Made by a program: the position numbers and the translations under genes
Notes under the pieces: generated by a model
The model's input: the letters and a program-made list of their open reading frames with translations, nothing else
What the model was told of the DNA's origin: nothing
Database searches by the model: none
NCBI GenBank assembly: GCA_934359185.1
Contig: CAKRLE010000005.1
Coordinates: forward strand, 120,498 to 184,497
Length of the DNA: 64,000 bases
Reading direction: 5' to 3'
DNA from: an uncultured Lachnospira sp.
Lineage (GTDB): Bacteria > Bacillota > Clostridia > Lachnospirales > Lachnospiraceae
Shown: in pieces, positions 28,456-37,422 of the stretch
How positions within the stretch are numbered: the stretch's first letter is position 1
How the letters are laid out: each line of letters opens with the position of its first letter

Positions 28456-28728
28456 TACAATTATAAAACTGTACCGCCACCGGGTGCCCTGTCAGCAGCA
28501 ATATGTCCCACAACCTTCCATGTCGGCGTGTCGTGCAGCTCTTAGGTTAGTGTACGACATAAAGCTAATCATAATGCTAAACGTCCAAGCAAAGCGCGTT
28601 TTTAGCATTATGATTAAATAAGCTTATGTCGTACTAACCTTAGAGATGCTAGACACAAAGACCCAGGAAGGTTGTGGGACATATTGCTGCTGGCAGGGCA
28701 CCCGGTGGCGGTACAGTTTTACAATTTT
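28456..28728. repeat. Very long hairpin element behind the 2-hydroxyacid dehydrogenase gene
   Basis: Outer arms 28456-28519 and about 28665-28728 pair over 64 bases with only a few mismatches (shared CCGCCACCGGGTGCCCTG and TGTCCCACAACCTTCC). Inner arms around 28540-28581 and 28599-28642 also pair almost fully. The loop is 28582-28598. The element begins at the dehydrogenase stop codon (28727) and is richer in G+C than its surroundings. Its 28578-28664 part shares the core of the element behind cca. No protein is encoded; the frames seen here are by-products. It could be an inverted duplication of a repeat element or a large structured RNA. Confidence 0.85.
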
Positions 28729-29692
28729 AAACCACTACGTTTTTCTCCTCTGTACCCTGTACAAAACTCTCTATATTTTCATAGACGAGATTCATGAGGC
28801 GGGTTCTGGCTTCGTATGTTGCCCATGCAATGTGCGGTGTTATAACCAGTTTATCGCTGTCCTGTATTTCGAGGAGTGGATTATCTGTAGCGATTGGTTC
28901 AGTGGTTATTACGTCTAAACCAGCGGCGGCGATAACGTTCTCTTTTAAGGCTCTTGCAAGATCTGCATCATTGATGATTGGACCTCTGCCTAAGTTAAGA
29001 AGTACAGCAGATGGCTTCATCTTTTTAAGATTGTCATAATTGAACAGATTTTTAGTCTTATCATTGAGTGGAGCATGGATTGATACTATGTCCGATTCTT
29101 TCAAAAATGTATCAAAGTCAACGCACTCATATGGCACATCCTGCTTATGTCCGCTGGCTGAATAGTATATAACCCTGCATCCAAAATCAGCGGCTATCTT
29201 AGCCACACCACGGCCAATATTGCCAAGGCCTGCTATTCCATATGTCTTGCCACATAGTTCATGAAACACATTGTCAAAATGTGTGAAGCTTGCTGATTTG
29301 GCATATTCGCCGCTCTTAACATATCTGTCATAATAATTCATCTTCTCAAACACATAGAAAAGAAGTGAAAATGTATGCTGTATAACAGACTGTGTTGAAT
29401 ATCCTGCGACATTGGCAACCCTGATACCATGTGCCCTGGCATATTCTATATCAATATTGTTATATCCTGTGGCAGTCTCAGCGACCATCTTAATCCCACT
29501 TCCTGCCTCAAATATATCCTTATCAATAACCACCTTGTTAGTGACAACAACCGTTGGATTATGCTCCCTGACTCTGGCTATAGCCTCTTCATGCGTGCTG
29601 TTGCTATATGTGATAACCTCTCCAAGCTGGTTAAACCTATCAAGAGAAATGTCATCTCCATATGTAACAGTATCAAGCATAAGTATCTTCAT
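28727..29692 (-). CDS. D-2-hydroxyacid dehydrogenase (NAD-dependent)
   Basis: A 321-residue D-isomer-specific dehydrogenase. The NAD-binding motif GIAGLGNIGRGVAK lies at about 152-165. The catalytic triad is Arg in LNLGRGPIIND, Glu in DVITTEPI and His in ITPHIAWAT near residue 289. The N-terminal half is the substrate domain. Close relatives include hydroxypyruvate/glycerate and 2-ketoacid reductases; the substrate cannot be fixed. AGAGG lies eight bases before the ATG. The stop codon forms the edge of the long hairpin element. Confidence 0.92.
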   Translation of the reverse strand: MKILMLDTVTYGDDISLDRFNQLGEVITYSNSTHEEAIARVREHNPTVVVTNKVVIDKDIFEAGSGIKMVAETATGYNNIDIEYARAHGIRVANVAGYSTQSVIQHTFSLLFYVFEKMNYYDRYVKSGEYAKSASFTHFDNVFHELCGKTYGIAGLGNIGRGVAKIAADFGCRVIYYSASGHKQDVPYECVDFDTFLKESDIVSIHAPLNDKTKNLFNYDNLKKMKPSAVLLNLGRGPIINDADLARALKENVIAAAGLDVITTEPIATDNPLLEIQDSDKLVITPHIAWATYEARTRLMNLVYENIESFVQGTEEKNVVV

Positions 29693-29717
29693 TCATTTTA
29701 CCTCTTTTCGTATAATT

Positions 29718-29743
29718 AAGGGGCTGCATCACTACAGCCCCTT
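29718..29743 (-). terminator. Hairpin terminator after pgi
   Basis: AAGGGGCTG and CAGCCCCTT pair over nine bases with an 8-base loop, 16 bases after the pgi stop. The T tract on the minus strand is weak (AATTAT), so termination may be partial. Confidence 0.55.
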
Positions 29744-29758
29744 GTTGGTTATAAACTA

Positions 29759-31105
29759 TTAAAGTCTCTTTCTTAAAGCCTCACCCTCAGCTTCAAATCC
29801 TGGCTTGCCAAGAAGTGCGAACATGTTGTGCTTGTAACTCTCAACACCTGGCTGGTTAAATGGATTAACTCCAAGAATATATCCAGATAAACCACATGCA
29901 AATTCAAAGAAATACATAAGCTCACCAAGATAGAAAGCTGTCTGTTCTGGTATCTTAACCATAAGGTTAGGAGTATTACCATCTGTGTGAGCAAGAACAG
30001 TTCCGTTCATTGCACATTTGTTAACGAAATCCACTGATTTACCAGCAAGATAATTAAGTCCATCAAGGTCTTCGTCCTCTGCCTCAATAATTATCTCTCT
30101 GCATGGCTTCTCAACATTAAGAACTGTCTCAAACATAATTCTTGAACCATCCTGAATGAACTGTCCCATAGAATGAAGGTCTGTTGTAAGGTCAACACTT
30201 GCTGGGAATAATCCCTTGTTATCCTTACCCTCTGACTCACCCATAAGCTGCTTCCACCACTCAAGTGTATAATGAAGGCTTGGCTCATAATCACAGAGAA
30301 TTTCTACTGATTTGCCCTTTCTTAACATGATATTTCTAAGGGCTGCATACTGCATAGAATCATTATTATCAAAGTCATTTTCTATGCATCTCTTTCTTGC
30401 GCTTGCTGCACCTGACATAAGCTCATCGATATCTACACCGCTTACTGCGATTGGAAGAAGGCCAACTGCTGTAAGAACTGAGAAACGTCCACCTACATCA
30501 TCTGGAACTACGAATTCCTCGTACCCCTCTGCATCAGACAGCTTCTTTAAAGCTCCCTTTGCCTTATCTGTTGTAGCATATATTCTCTTGGCAGCTCCAT
30601 CTTTGCCATATTTCTTCTCAAGCATCTTCTTAAATACTCTGAACGCAATAGCAGGCTCTGTTGTTGTACCTGATTTAGAAATAATATTGACTGAAAAATC
30701 CCTGTCACCGATAGTATCAACAAGACCTGCAAGATATGTAGAACTGATGCTGTTACCAACGAAATAAATTTCAGGAGATTTACGAATCTCTTTGCTTACT
30801 GAATTAAAGAAATTATGTCCTAAAAATTCAATTGCTGCCCTTGCCCCAAGATATGAACCACCAATACCTATAACAACAAGTACCTCTGAATCATTACGAA
30901 TCTTATCTGCTGCCTTCTTGATTCTTGCAAATTCATCCTTGTCATAATCTACTGGAAGATCTATCCATCCAAGATAATCATTGCCAGCTCCCTGCTTTGA
31001 CAATAATAACTGTCTGGCGCTCTCTGTAATTGCCTTCATCGACTCAACTTCATGCTCATGCACATAACCCATAGCTTTGGAATAATCAAATTTAACCTGT
31101 CCCAT
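29759..31105 (-). CDS. pgi: Glucose-6-phosphate isomerase
   Basis: A 448-residue phosphoglucose isomerase interconverting glucose-6-P and fructose-6-P. Sugar-phosphate binding SIS motifs are seen: [20 protein letters not shown] (about 78-97) and [20 protein letters not shown] (about 139-158). The C-terminal active-site Lys lies in [14 protein letters not shown]. The length matches the short Gram-positive type. AAAGGAG lies nine bases before the ATG. It feeds the phosphofructokinase encoded at 24.6 kb. Confidence 0.96.
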   Translation of the reverse strand: MGQVKFDYSKAMGYVHEHEVESMKAITESARQLLLSKQGAGNDYLGWIDLPVDYDKDEFARIKKAADKIRNDSEVLVVIGIGGSYLGARAAIEFLGHNFFNSVSKEIRKSPEIYFVGNSISSTYLAGLVDTIGDRDFSVNIISKSGTTTEPAIAFRVFKKMLEKKYGKDGAAKRIYATTDKAKGALKKLSDAEGYEEFVVPDDVGGRFSVLTAVGLLPIAVSGVDIDELMSGAASARKRCIENDFDNNDSMQYAALRNIMLRKGKSVEILCDYEPSLHYTLEWWKQLMGESEGKDNKGLFPASVDLTTDLHSMGQFIQDGSRIMFETVLNVEKPCREIIIEAEDEDLDGLNYLAGKSVDFVNKCAMNGTVLAHTDGNTPNLMVKIPEQTAFYLGELMYFFEFACGLSGYILGVNPFNQPGVESYKHNMFALLGKPGFEAEGEALRKRL

Positions 31106-31212
31106 ACCTTCAATCTCCTTTTAAATTAAAATTAATATTACACATATGGCTTCCAATGCATCCCCCTCAGACTTCCAGAACACATTGTTAAACATAAGAC
31201 AATTATACTTCT

Positions 31213-31734
31213 CTAACCAGTTTTTTTCAAGATTTCTTGGTATTGTTTATTAAGCTTTTCAAACTCAATTGCAGCACTTCCATGAAGCCTGTTATTTCCA
31301 ATCCGAAATGCGGCAAATGTTCCCTCTGGTTTTAATTTGATCTGACATCCGTCCATGCCAAAAAGATATCCTTTACTAATCTCCATGATACGTTCCCTAA
31401 GCTCGTCCTGACAGCCAGTAAATGTTGCCAGAGTATCCATGGTTGTCCACCATATTCTGTGTCCACGCACTTTTTTATCCACAAATCCATGCACATCTTC
31501 AACTTCTATACCCAGCATTAAAAGCTCATTATAGCTTTTGACAAGATTATACCCCAGGCTTGTCCTCAGCTTTATAAAGTCACGCCCATTATCTTTCTTT
31601 CCCGGACAGGTTATAATTCTACCCAGAACCATTGCCCGTCCTCTCACATCAAATGCTGCCTCTCTTAAGTATCTTTTCAAACTCATCCTTAGAATCACGA
31701 ATATTATTACAAATGCAACAATACATGATGTCAT
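31213..31734 (-). CDS. Uncharacterised 173-aa protein with N-terminal membrane segment
   Basis: The N-terminus MTSCIVAFVIIFVILRM is one TM or an uncleaved signal anchor. The rest is a soluble domain with basic and aromatic residues (GHRIWWTTMDTLATF, KGYLFGMDGCQIKL). I do not recognise a family. A GGAGG 12 bases before the ATG supports translation. The gap to pgi is 107 bases and no promoter was identified. The low-complexity test is negative, so it is probably a real lineage-specific gene. Confidence 0.6.
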   Translation of the reverse strand: MTSCIVAFVIIFVILRMSLKRYLREAAFDVRGRAMVLGRIITCPGKKDNGRDFIKLRTSLGYNLVKSYNELLMLGIEVEDVHGFVDKKVRGHRIWWTTMDTLATFTGCQDELRERIMEISKGYLFGMDGCQIKLKPEGTFAAFRIGNNRLHGSAAIEFEKLNKQYQEILKKTG

Positions 31735-31972
31735 ATTCTGATGAATCCTCCCGGCATTTTGCTAAATATAAGTATATCGGGTTTGCGTGGAATGTTCCAC
31801 ATAATTCGTTCAACAAATATTCCCTGTAAACGACAAATGTTCACGACTAATTTTATTCCATAAAAAAATACTTTTTCTGTAGTCGATGCCATAAATCAAT
31901 GGAAAACACATTAAAATCACAGTATTATTATAGATGTTTAATAAAGTCATAGTATTTTATAACAAGGAGTTA

Positions 31973-33337
31973 ATGATGGCAGGAGTACAAAAAAATAAAA
32001 TTGATATGACAACTGGCCGTATCATGAGTAAAATCATACTGTTTGCAATACCAATTATTATTGGAAATATTTTGCAGCAGTTATACACAACAGTTGATGC
32101 GCTTGTAATTGGAAAATTTTGCGGCGATACATCTCTTGCTGCTGTTGGAACAAGTTCACAGCCTGTAGAGGTGTTATTATGTATATTTCTTGGAATAGGA
32201 ACTGGTGTATCTATTCTTATATCACAGTATTCTGGTGCTAGAGAATCAGATAAAGTCGTGTCAATATGCGGCACTTCAATAACATTTATATACCTGATAG
32301 GAATTCCAGTGGGAATTCTTGGATGGTTTGCAGCACCATATATTCTTAATTTCATGCAGGTTCCACATGACGTATGGGATGCCGCTCTAATATACACAAG
32401 AGTAGTATTTTTAGGAACACTTGGAAATCTCGGCTACAACATGAACGCCGGTCTTTTAAGGGGACTTGGTGACAGCAAGGCTTCGCTATGGTTTCTGGCT
32501 GTTTCTTGCGTATCCAATATTGTATTTGACCTTATATTTGTAGCAAGATTTCACATGGATGTAGCAGGAGCGGCTCTGTCAACATCCATTGCCATGTTTA
32601 TTTCATGGATTGTAAGTATTGTTTATATCAGAAAGAAATTTCCAGAAATGCAGTTTACATATTTCCCTAGGAGATTTTCCGGAACAATGATGAAAGACAT
32701 TCTGGCGATAGGATTACCAATTGGACTTAATAACTCTCTGTACTCTTTAGGACATGTTGCGCTGCAGACTTTTAATAACTCACAGGGTGCAATATTCATG
32801 GCAGGAGGTGCCGTTGCAGGAAGAATTACAGGCTGTGCTAACATAGCAATAACCGGCTTATCTTCGGCAGCCACCACATTTTCAGGTCAGAATTATGGTG
32901 CCAAAAAATATGACAGAATCAAAGAGGGACACTGGAGAATCCCATTATGCTCGGGACTTATCACACTGTGTTTCGGTTTATTTTTCATTACAATACACAG
33001 ACCAATAATCCGTTTCTTTTCGTCTGATGAGATGGTACTTATGTATGCAAGCCGACACATTATCGTAATGCTTCTATCACAGTGGTTTTATGCTATATTC
33101 AACGGCATAATATCTATCGTGAATGGAACTGGAAAAGTACGTTATACAACTATTGTCAACATCCTTATGCTCTGGGCTGTCAGAATTCCAAGTGCATATG
33201 TTATTAACAGATTCTTTGATGGTACATGGGTAATGTTATGCTTCCCAATCTCTTTCAGCTTTGGAATGTTCGCAATGATTGGTTATTATATGTTCTCGCC
33301 ATCATGGAAACAGCTTCTGAAAATGGCAGAAAAATAA
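31973..33337 (+). CDS. MATE-family multidrug/Na+ efflux transporter
   Basis: 454 residues, 12 predicted TM helices in two halves, each starting with a MATE repeat (KIILFAIPIIIGNILQQLYTTVDALVIG near the start; MKDILAIGLPIGLNNSLYSLG in the middle). MATE proteins export cationic drugs or metabolites by Na+ or H+ antiport. AAGGAG precedes two adjacent ATGs at 31973 and 31976; the second is better spaced. A longer frame from 31934 is not supported. It is divergent from the 31213 gene and convergent with the histidine kinase at 33378. Substrate unknown. Confidence 0.93.
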   Translation: MMAGVQKNKIDMTTGRIMSKIILFAIPIIIGNILQQLYTTVDALVIGKFCGDTSLAAVGTSSQPVEVLLCIFLGIGTGVSILISQYSGARESDKVVSICGTSITFIYLIGIPVGILGWFAAPYILNFMQVPHDVWDAALIYTRVVFLGTLGNLGYNMNAGLLRGLGDSKASLWFLAVSCVSNIVFDLIFVARFHMDVAGAALSTSIAMFISWIVSIVYIRKKFPEMQFTYFPRRFSGTMMKDILAIGLPIGLNNSLYSLGHVALQTFNNSQGAIFMAGGAVAGRITGCANIAITGLSSAATTFSGQNYGAKKYDRIKEGHWRIPLCSGLITLCFGLFFITIHRPIIRFFSSDEMVLMYASRHIIVMLLSQWFYAIFNGIISIVNGTGKVRYTTIVNILMLWAVRIPSAYVINRFFDGTWVMLCFPISFSFGMFAMIGYYMFSPSWKQLLKMAEK

Positions 33338-33377
33338 TCACGATATCACATCAGATGCAGTACATGGTTTAAGCCTG

Positions 33378-34526
33378 TCACTGGGTAAAAACTACATCAA
33401 AAATGGTTCCGCCAGACTGAGCAGGCTTAACTGTAATACTGCCATCATGAACCCGCACGATTTCGTAAACAAGTGCAAGCCCAAGTCCTACGCCGCCAAG
33501 CTCGCGGCTTCTGGATTTGTCCACACGGAAGAATGGTTCAAACACACGCTCCCGTAGTTCCTCAGGAATTCCACTTCCTGTATCCTCTACTGACATGTAC
33601 ACATGCTTTTCCTTCTGGTACGCGGTTACTGTAACCTGTCCACCTGAATGATTATATTTTATGGCATTCTCAACCAGATTATATACCATCCTGTAGATAA
33701 GGATATCACTTCCCACCATAGTTATGTTCTTACATTTTCCTATAAGCTTTACATTCTTTTCCTGTGCCAGAGGTTCCAGATCTGCCAGCACCTCATCAAC
33801 GAGATCGTTAACGATGATTTTGTCATCCCTTGCCACAGTCTGAAGCTCACTCATGTCAAGTAGTGTCTTAACCATTTTGCTGAGTCTGTCGTTCTGCTCA
33901 GTAACCATCTTTATTGTCTGCATGGTATCCGCATCATTGCCTGGATGGCTGGTAGAATTATATAAATCAAGCTGTACCTGCATCAGCGCTAATGGTGTCC
34001 GGAGTTCGTGCGCCGCATTTGCAGTAAATTGTCTTTGTATCTCAAATGCATCTGCCAGTCGTTCAAGCATCTTGTTATACGAAACACTGAGCTGGTTCAG
34101 CTCTTTAACCTTATCTTCTTCTATTCGTGATTCTGCCAGATTCTGTGCCTGCACCTCTTCAATTTTATCAGAAAATTCACTAAGTGGTTTAAGTGCGCGC
34201 CCACTTATAAAATATGTAGCTCCCCCACCAATAAGAGTCAATAACACTGAAATTATCAAACTATTTCTTTTATAATCTGCCTTGTTATTATACACCTGGA
34301 CAGAAAACTCATCTGCGAACTCACCCCACTTATCCTCTGGGATACTGATATATAGTTCATCCGGATCTGTTTCATTATCATTTCCCTGCGTCTCAACAGC
34401 CTCCTGTAATGAATCAATATAATACACTCCATTTTTATAGACAAGCATTGTCAGACATCCGCATATAACCGCAATATATATTGCAATTATACAGGTAAGT
34501 CTCCACTGCAGTGATATTTTTTTCAT
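33378..34526 (-). CDS. Sensor histidine kinase
   Basis: 382 residues. TM1 at about 10-28, a short extracytoplasmic loop of about 55 residues, TM2 near 87-106, then a HAMP-like linker. Phospho-His is in NAAHELRTPLALM (about residues 170-183), the N box in NLVENAIKYNHSGG, and the G boxes in DTGSGIP and GGVGLGLALVYEI. It overlaps its response regulator gene by four bases. The small loop suggests sensing at or in the membrane. The divergent redox unit at 35.3-37.2 kb is its likely target (inference from position). Confidence 0.93.
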   Translation of the reverse strand: MKKISLQWRLTCIIAIYIAVICGCLTMLVYKNGVYYIDSLQEAVETQGNDNETDPDELYISIPEDKWGEFADEFSVQVYNNKADYKRNSLIISVLLTLIGGGATYFISGRALKPLSEFSDKIEEVQAQNLAESRIEEDKVKELNQLSVSYNKMLERLADAFEIQRQFTANAAHELRTPLALMQVQLDLYNSTSHPGNDADTMQTIKMVTEQNDRLSKMVKTLLDMSELQTVARDDKIIVNDLVDEVLADLEPLAQEKNVKLIGKCKNITMVGSDILIYRMVYNLVENAIKYNHSGGQVTVTAYQKEKHVYMSVEDTGSGIPEELRERVFEPFFRVDKSRSRELGGVGLGLALVYEIVRVHDGSITVKPAQSGGTIFDVVFTQ

Positions 34527-35212
34527 CTCTCGGACTCCTCCCGTATCTTATATCCCTCTCCAACCTTATTCAAAATCGGATCATATCCAAGCTCAGCCTT
34601 AAGCTTTCTTCTAAGCGAAGACATATGTACTCTGATAGAGCCGCTAAAACTGTCAACAGATGCATCCCAGACATGCTCTATCAGCTCCTCCTGGCTTACC
34701 GGCCTTCCTAGATTAAGAAGCAGGTATTCCAGAATACCATTTTCCTTTCTTGTCAGGGAAACCTTTTTCCCTTTCGCATATACCTCACGTTTTATAGTAT
34801 CAAACTTTATGCCGCCGCTTTCCAGGCACACATCCTTCTGCACAAATTTCCTTCTTGTCAAGCTTCTGATACGTGCCTCAAGCTCCTGCAGATGAAATGG
34901 TTTTTCCATATAATCATTTGCCCCGGCATCCAGTCCTTCAACCTTATCCGCAATCTGTCCTCTTGCAGACAATATCAGAACCTTTGTCTCCTCATTGCTC
35001 TGCCTGAGTTCCTTTAAAATCTCCATTCCATCCATTCCAGGCAGATTCAGATCCAGGACAATCAGATCATAGTTCTCTGCAATGATGCATTCAAGAGCCT
35101 CTTCGCCATCATAACAGGTATCAACCTCGTACCCAGCATTATACAGACATTTCGCAACCGCATCACATATTTGTTTCTCATCTTCAACTATTAATAATCT
35201 CAAATTTTTCAC
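34523..35212 (-). CDS. OmpR-family response regulator
   Basis: 229 residues. The receiver domain has the acidic pair at 10-11, phospho-acceptor D54 in IVLDLNLPGMDG and Lys in EKPFHLQEL. The winged helix occupies about 130-226 (LTRKENGILEYLLLN, GSIRVHMSSLRRKL). The start is GTG at 35212 with only a weak ribosome site. A TTGACC-17-TAAAAT promoter lies 30 to 60 bases upstream. It shares the intergenic region with the divergent CXXC/NapH/TlpA-like unit. Confidence 0.93.
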   Translation of the reverse strand: MKNLRLLIVEDEKQICDAVAKCLYNAGYEVDTCYDGEEALECIIAENYDLIVLDLNLPGMDGMEILKELRQSNEETKVLILSARGQIADKVEGLDAGANDYMEKPFHLQELEARIRSLTRRKFVQKDVCLESGGIKFDTIKREVYAKGKKVSLTRKENGILEYLLLNLGRPVSQEELIEHVWDASVDSFSGSIRVHMSSLRRKLKAELGYDPILNKVGEGYKIREESER

Positions 35213-35242
35213 CTGTTTCTTAACAAAAATTTTACACCAGTT

Positions 35243-35271
35243 ATTTTATAATACCTATGTCAGCTGGTCAA
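35243..35271 (-). promoter_or_regulatory. Sigma-A promoter of the two-component operon
   Basis: On the minus strand TTGACC and TAAAAT are 17 bases apart. A plus-strand TATAAT at 35247-35252 lies on top of it without a good -35, so the divergent redox unit may need an activator. Confidence 0.6.
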
Positions 35272-35302
35272 TAAATACAACAAACAAAGGAGCGGTCATA
35301 TT

Positions 35303-35443
35303 TTGAAATACAAAAAAATATCTCAGATTGTTTTACTCATCATAGGTATAACTATGGTCAGCTATGGTGCAGTCAGAGGGGAAGCGGCTGCCGTGCTTGG
35401 CAAAGCAATAAAATTATGTCTGGAGTGTGTTGGAATTGGATAA
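35303..35443 (+). CDS. Tiny CXXC membrane protein (CD1871A-like)
   Basis: A 46-residue protein. One TM (IVLLIIGITMVSYGAV, about 9-24) is followed by GEAAAVLGKAIKLCLECVGIG ending with a CLEC thiol pair. It starts with TTG at 35303, with AAAGGAG about ten bases upstream. It overlaps the next gene by 17 bases. Proteins of this size with a terminal CxxC, known as the CD1871A family, are found next to NapH-like ferredoxins and thioredoxin lipoproteins in Clostridia. It probably passes electrons or disulfides between the two partners; that is inference. Confidence 0.8.
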   Translation: MKYKKISQIVLLIIGITMVSYGAVRGEAAAVLGKAIKLCLECVGIG

Positions 35444-36335
35444 GAAAAAAAAATTACTATCAAAAAAAACAGCAGAAATACGCGGATGGATACAGGCTGC
35501 TGCCACTCTGCTTACCAATATTCATATCCCGAATTTATTTAAGGGAAGAATATATCAGGGCAAAGCTAAAGCAGTATGTGTACCAGGATTAAACTGCTAT
35601 TCATGTCCTGCCGCAACAGGAGCATGCCCGATTGGTGCCTTTCAGTCCGTTGTCGGTTCATCCAGGTTTAAATTTTCATACTACATAACCGGTTTTTTTA
35701 TTTTACTCGGTGTGACGCTTGGAAGGTTTATATGTGGCTTTTTTTGTCCTTTTGGATGGTTTCAGGATTTATTACATAAAATTCCCGGAAAAAAATTTTC
35801 CACTGCCAGACTGAAGCCGCTAAGATATCTGAAATACATCATTCTTCTTGTTTTCGTTATACTTCTTCCAATGCTTGTGACGAACTCAATAGGAATGGGA
35901 GACCCTTTCTTCTGCAAATATATTTGTCCTCAGGGTGTTCTGGAGGGAGCTATTCCTCTCTCACTCGGAAATGCTGCTATACGGTCTGCACTGGGGAAGC
36001 TGTTTTCTTTTAAACTTATTATTTTAATTACCGTTGTTGTGTTAAGTATTTTATTTTACAGACCATTCTGTAAATGGATTTGTCCTCTTGGTGCAATCTA
36101 TTCATTATTTAATAAGGTCAGCTTTCTTAATATAAAAGTTGAAAGCAGCAAATGTGTAGGATGCGGTCTATGCTCAAAGGCATGTAAGATGGATGTCGAT
36201 GTATGCCAGACTCCTAACCATGCTGAATGCATACGGTGTGGAGACTGTATAAAGGCTTGTCCTAAAGATGCAATCCACTACCAGTTCATGGGAAAAGCCT
36301 GTAAAAAGAAGGACAGCAGCAATCAGCACAACTAA
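35427..36335 (+). CDS. NapH/CcoG-like membrane Fe-S protein
   Basis: 302 residues with about four to five TM helices and several Cys clusters. They are CYSCPAATGACPIG near residues 52-66, CGFFCPFGWFQ, CKYICPQGV and CKWICPLGA at helix ends, then two 4Fe-4S ferredoxin motifs, CVGCGLCSKAC and CIRCGDCIKACP (about 248-285). The family moves electrons across or along the membrane from a cytoplasmic donor. The start is uncertain: GTG 35427 or in-frame TTG at 35430 or 35436, with GGAG at 35422. It forms one unit with the CXXC peptide and the TlpA-like lipoprotein, which fits delivery of reductant to the cell exterior. Confidence 0.88.
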   Translation: MLELDKKKKLLSKKTAEIRGWIQAAATLLTNIHIPNLFKGRIYQGKAKAVCVPGLNCYSCPAATGACPIGAFQSVVGSSRFKFSYYITGFFILLGVTLGRFICGFFCPFGWFQDLLHKIPGKKFSTARLKPLRYLKYIILLVFVILLPMLVTNSIGMGDPFFCKYICPQGVLEGAIPLSLGNAAIRSALGKLFSFKLIILITVVVLSILFYRPFCKWICPLGAIYSLFNKVSFLNIKVESSKCVGCGLCSKACKMDVDVCQTPNHAECIRCGDCIKACPKDAIHYQFMGKACKKKDSSNQHN

Positions 36336-36387
36336 CCTGTAACTCTCAAACCTGTTACTAATATTTTAATTAAAGGAGCAATTATTT

Positions 36388-37245
36388 ATGAAAACAAAAA
36401 TAACATTTATTTCTATGTTTATACTCTGTATAGCATTAGTACTGACAGCATGCGGCAAAAAAGGAGCTGCAGGCACTTCCAGCACTTCTCTGGACGATTT
36501 GTACCAGCAGGAAAACCAGCTCTTTGCAGAACATGAAGCTGTATGGAACAAAGCATTTGGCATGATGAATAAAGGGGCTGCCAACCCAAATGGTAATTAT
36601 GCCGATTATCTTGCTGATACTATTGAATCAAACAAAGCCTCATTTACAGATGATGAATTAAAAACACTTACTGAAGATATTAATACAATAAGAAAAATCG
36701 AGGAGCAGATAGCAGAAATCGAAAATAAAAACGCATCATCAAACAACAACAGCCAGAATAACAATTCAAATGCCTCATCTCCTTTCAAGAATTTTTCTGG
36801 TCAGGATTTTAATGGTAATTCAGTTGATGAAAGCCTGTTTTCTGGAAATGCTGTAACCGTCATTAATTTCTGGTTTAACGGCTGCAAGCCATGTGTTGCT
36901 GAGCTGTCTAAGCTCAATGAACTAAATAACGCCATCAAATCAATGGGCGGTGAAGTTGTAGGCATCAACACAGAAACTTTCAATGGAAATAAAACCGCTA
37001 TTAAAGAGGCATCAGAAATTCTTAAAAGCCAGGGTGCCGAATACCGCAATCTTTCCATTGATTCTGCTTCTGACGCTGGTAAATACGCCTCTGGAATCAT
37101 AGCATTTCCAACAACAATACTTGTTGACAGAAATGGCAATATTGTTGGTGAGCCAATGCTCGGTGGAATTGATAACAAGGACAACTACGATTCTTTAATG
37201 AAGCAGATTCAATCTGTAATTGATGCAGATAGCAAAAATAAATAA
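36388..37245 (+). CDS. TlpA/ResA-like thioredoxin lipoprotein
   Basis: 285 residues. Lipoprotein signal with LTAC and lipid Cys at 22. A Glu/Asn-rich spacer (about 30-130) with helical segments comes before a thioredoxin-fold domain of the TlpA type. The active site is FWFNGCKPCVAEL, with Cys at 166 and 169, and a cis-Pro lies in AFPTTILVD. It should reduce or exchange thiols outside the membrane. AAAGGAG lies nine bases before the ATG. It is the last gene of the unit and is followed by a strong terminator. Confidence 0.9.
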   Translation: MKTKITFISMFILCIALVLTACGKKGAAGTSSTSLDDLYQQENQLFAEHEAVWNKAFGMMNKGAANPNGNYADYLADTIESNKASFTDDELKTLTEDINTIRKIEEQIAEIENKNASSNNNSQNNNSNASSPFKNFSGQDFNGNSVDESLFSGNAVTVINFWFNGCKPCVAELSKLNELNNAIKSMGGEVVGINTETFNGNKTAIKEASEILKSQGAEYRNLSIDSASDAGKYASGIIAFPTTILVDRNGNIVGEPMLGGIDNKDNYDSLMKQIQSVIDADSKNK

Positions 37246-37273
37246 TATATCTTCTCTGTTGTCTTTATAAAGT

Positions 37274-37318
37274 AAAAGCGGATGTGAAAAACCGATTAAG
37301 TTTTTCACATCCGCTTTT
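37274..37318 (+). terminator. Strong terminator of the redox unit
   Basis: A 19-bp perfect stem (37274-37292 / 37300-37318) ends in TTTTAT. Confidence 0.9.
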
Positions 37319-37338
37319 ATCTGCAATAATTCGTAACC

Positions 37339-37367
37339 TTGTTTTATAAACATAATTATATTACAAT
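37339..37367 (+). promoter_or_regulatory. Sigma-A promoter of the Pr6Pr-like gene
   Basis: TTGTTT and TACAAT with a 17-base spacer, about 55 bases before the ATG at 37423. Confidence 0.5.
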
Positions 37368-37422
37368 ACATTTATCTAAAAAACATACTTTTAAAATCAA
37401 ATATCAGGAGGCTTAAATAAAT

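Noticed and set aside
28646..28918. 90-aa plus-strand frame at 28.7 kb
   Set aside because: Runs through the hairpin arm and antisense to the dehydrogenase 3' end; no ribosome site.
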